A stretch of 64,000 bases of DNA. Source: Syntrophobotulus glycolicus DSM 8271. GTDB lineage: Bacteria > Bacillota > Desulfitobacteriia > Desulfitobacteriales > Syntrophobotulaceae. The notes under the pieces were generated by a model, which saw only the letters and a program-made list of their open reading frames with translations, did no database searches and was not told the DNA's origin. The DNA lies in contig NC_015172.1 of NCBI RefSeq assembly GCF_000190635.1, positions 620,001 to 684,000 of the forward strand, written 5' to 3'. Position 1 is the stretch's first letter, and each line of letters starts with the position of its first letter. The position numbers and the translations under genes are program-made. Below are positions 62,199 to 64,000 of the stretch, piece by piece.

Positions 62199-62753
62199 TT
62201 GTTCAGTTACCAAAGAAGGCTCTTTTTTCCTGTCGCCATTGAAAGAAAAGATCCCGATGCGGCAAATATCCTGCGGGAGAGTTATGGGGGGAAGTTCGGG
62301 GAATTATCCACCGCAATACAGTATCTCAATCATAAATCAAAGATGACCAATAACTACATCCGAGACTTAATGGGCATGATTGCTGCCGAAGAGCTGGGAC
62401 ATCTGGAGTTATTGGAAAATGTGATTTATAAACTAAGCGGAGAACACCCGGACTATCTTGACCGTCAAAAGACTGGCTGGGAAATGAACCATGTGATTCA
62501 GACGGGAAGCGAGGTGGAAATGCTGGAACATAATGAGGAGTCTGAGTTTTACGCCAAAAAGGAATACATGAACAGTATTGATTTGATTCAGGACCCCGCT
62601 GTACATAAAATTCTGTTTTTTCTGGTGAACAGGGAAGAGGTTCATCAAAGACTGATCAGGAAAGCTAAGCTTCTCTTGCTGCAGGGCGGGAGCAATGAAA
62701 AGTTTTCGGCATTAATTCATGAGTATAAAATGAGCATCAGAATTATTGAATAG
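62199..62753 (+). CDS. manganese catalase / CotJC-like ferritin-like protein
   Basis: This 184-residue protein has the manganese-catalase-like four-helix fold with metal-binding motifs GELSTAIQYLNHKS, AEELGHLELLE and NREEVHQRLI. It resembles CotJC, a spore-coat protein related to Mn catalase, in its N-terminus (FSYQRRLFFPVAIE). It may detoxify peroxide or form part of the spore coat. TTG at 62199 with AAAGGAGGA is the start. No cotJA or cotJB homologue is adjacent here. Confidence 0.82.
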   Translation: MFSYQRRLFFPVAIERKDPDAANILRESYGGKFGELSTAIQYLNHKSKMTNNYIRDLMGMIAAEELGHLELLENVIYKLSGEHPDYLDRQKTGWEMNHVIQTGSEVEMLEHNEESEFYAKKEYMNSIDLIQDPAVHKILFFLVNREEVHQRLIRKAKLLLLQGGSNEKFSALIHEYKMSIRIIE

Positions 62754-62782
62754 CGGACAACCAAAAGCAAAGGAGGCTTGTC

Positions 62783-64000
62783 ATGAGGCTTTTGATGTCG
62801 AAAGCAAGTTACAGAAACCTTGTCATCGGAGTTGATACCCTTGTTCCTTTACATAATGGTCAGCAGGTGACGGCAATCAATTTTGATAATGCGGCGACAA
62901 CACCTCCTTTAGTAAGGGTCATGGAGGAGATCAACGCTTTTGCCCCTTATTATTCCTCAATACACCGGGGGGCCGGGTATAAATCGGCGCTGTCCTCTGA
63001 AAAGTTTGAAGAGGCCCGCCAAACGGTGCTGGATTTTGTCGGCGCCGACAGCCGCAAGGATACTGCGATCTTTGTCAAGAATGCGACTGAAGCAATTAAT
63101 AAACTGGCTTTTCGGCTATGCTCCGGTTCTGATGAACAAAAGAGCAGGTTTTCCCCTGAAAAAAAGGGGGTTGTGCTGTCCACAAGCATGGAGCATCACT
63201 CCAATGATCTGCCCTGGCGGGGGAGGTTTGCGCTGGATTATGTGGAAATTGATCAATGGGGGAGGCTCCACTTAAGTGATTTAGAAAATAAGCTGCAGAA
63301 ATACGCGGGCCGGGTAAAGCTGGTGACCGTATCGGGAGCCTCAAATGTCACCGGCTATGTGAATCCTGTACACAGAATAGCGGAGACGGCGCATAAATAC
63401 GGGGCAAAAATCATGGTAGACGGCTCCCAGTTGATCCCGCACCTGCCGTTTGACATGCGGGAACACGGGTCTAAAAGGCATATAGACTACCTGGTCTTCT
63501 CCGCTCATAAAATGTACGCCCCATTTGGGACAGGGGTCCTGATCGGCCCCAAGGATACATTTGTTCCCGGGGACCCCGATATTACGGGAGGGGGAACGGT
63601 ACAGGTCGTCACTCATGAGGATGTGATATGGAATCCCCCTCCGGCCAAGGAAGAGGCCGGAACACCAAATCTGATGGGAGTAGTGGCTTTGGACGCGGCA
63701 ATAAAAACCCTCCGGGGGATCGGAATGGACAATATCGGCAGGCATGAAAAGGATTTGGCGGACTATTTGCTCAAAGGGATGAAAAGTATTCCCCATCTCG
63801 ATATCTATGTTCGGGAGACAGGAGATGAACGGCTTGGGATCATTCCTTTCAATGTAAGAGGAATATTTCATGAAACAATGGCCGGAGTTATGGCCGGTGA
63901 AGCGGGGATAGCCATCCGCAACGGCTGCTTTTGCGCCCATCCTTATATCCATAGGCTGCTCAAAGTGCCGAACATGGATATCGTCAGAATGATCAACAGT
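62783..64000 (+). CDS. class V aminotransferase / cysteine desulfurase-like enzyme (3' end outside window)
   Basis: The frame runs from ATG 62783 (AAAGGAGG upstream) to the edge of the window, 406 codons without a stop. It shows INFDNAATTPPL, STSMEHHSNDLPWRG with the cofactor-binding His, VDGSQLIPHLPFD, and FSAHKMYAPFGTGVLIG with the PLP lysine. RNGCFCAHPY near the end carries cysteines in the position of the SufS/IscS active-site loop. It starts with an unusual 30-residue stretch (MRLLMSKASYRNLVIGVDTL and on). A desulfurase or other aminotransferase activity is likely; the choice is open. Confidence 0.88.
   Translation, partial: MRLLMSKASYRNLVIGVDTLVPLHNGQQVTAINFDNAATTPPLVRVMEEINAFAPYYSSIHRGAGYKSALSSEKFEEARQTVLDFVGADSRKDTAIFVKNATEAINKLAFRLCSGSDEQKSRFSPEKKGVVLSTSMEHHSNDLPWRGRFALDYVEIDQWGRLHLSDLENKLQKYAGRVKLVTVSGASNVTGYVNPVHRIAETAHKYGAKIMVDGSQLIPHLPFDMREHGSKRHIDYLVFSAHKMYAPFGTGVLIGPKDTFVPGDPDITGGGTVQVVTHEDVIWNPPPAKEEAGTPNLMGVVALDAAIKTLRGIGMDNIGRHEKDLADYLLKGMKSIPHLDIYVRETGDERLGIIPFNVRGIFHETMAGVMAGEAGIAIRNGCFCAHPYIHRLLKVPNMDIVRMINS

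Overview
This is a contiguous piece of chromosome from an endospore-forming, low-to-mid G+C Firmicute, most likely a relative of Desulfitobacterium, Dehalobacter or Syntrophobotulus (Peptococcaceae in the broad sense). The placement is an inference from gene content: a dcw (division and cell wall) cluster running into spoIIGA-sigE-sigG, an MurE with the meso-diaminopimelate DNPR motif, T-box and PyrR attenuators, Spo0A-like boxes, a CotJC-like manganese catalase, and the PaaK/ACT gene pair. I see no tRNA, rRNA, CRISPR array, transposase or phage gene.

Layout. 1-2000: the end of an unidentified membrane protein, a DUF1858 redox-disulfide protein and a patatin-like lipase. 2097-25197, plus strand: mraZ, rsmH, ftsL, a PASTA-containing transpeptidase, murE, murF, mraY, murD, ftsW, murG, murB, murA, ftsQ, sbp, ftsZ, then spoIIGA, sigE, sigG, ylmC, pgeF, a HlyD-like membrane protein, yggS, sepF and yggT. 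murC, ftsA, ylmH and divIVA are not here. 25233-28400: ileS behind an Ile T-box whose specifier reads AUC. 28400-29900: a small island with an orphan gene and an MNT/HEPN toxin-antitoxin pair, flanked by two related terminators. 30100-32900: a soluble chemoreceptor converging on aguA-aguB (agmatine to putrescine). 33000-35815: comB, pduL, lspA and an RluA-type pseudouridine synthase. 35830-46406: a full pyrimidine operon (pyrR, pyrB, pyrC, carA, carB, pyrK, pyrD, pyrF, pyrE) with two PyrR-type attenuators.

46412-51943, minus strand: a small zinc-ribbon-like gene, a compact agr-type peptide signalling cassette and rqcH. The cassette holds a Kin-type PAS histidine kinase, a small multi-span membrane protein resembling the sensor half of AgrC, agrB, and a 40-residue agrD that I found by direct reading. 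A consensus Spo0A box overlaps the -35 of the kinase promoter. There is no GHKL-type AgrC and no AgrA. This apparently split agr receptor, wired to a sporulation-type kinase, is the most interesting part of the window.

52059-64000, plus strand: a P-type Ca2+ ATPase, dapF, then yicC, remA, gmk, rpoZ, coaBC, metK, a phenylacetate-CoA ligase with an ACT-domain partner, a CotJC-like manganese catalase, and a class V aminotransferase cut by the window end.

The dcw genes build lipid II (murE/F/D, mraY, murG, murA, murB) and polymerise it at the septum (ftsW, transpeptidase, ftsL, ftsQ, ftsZ, sepF). The spoIIG-sigG genes behind them reuse septation for sporulation. Several junctions carry RNA hairpins that could tune expression inside otherwise tightly packed operons.
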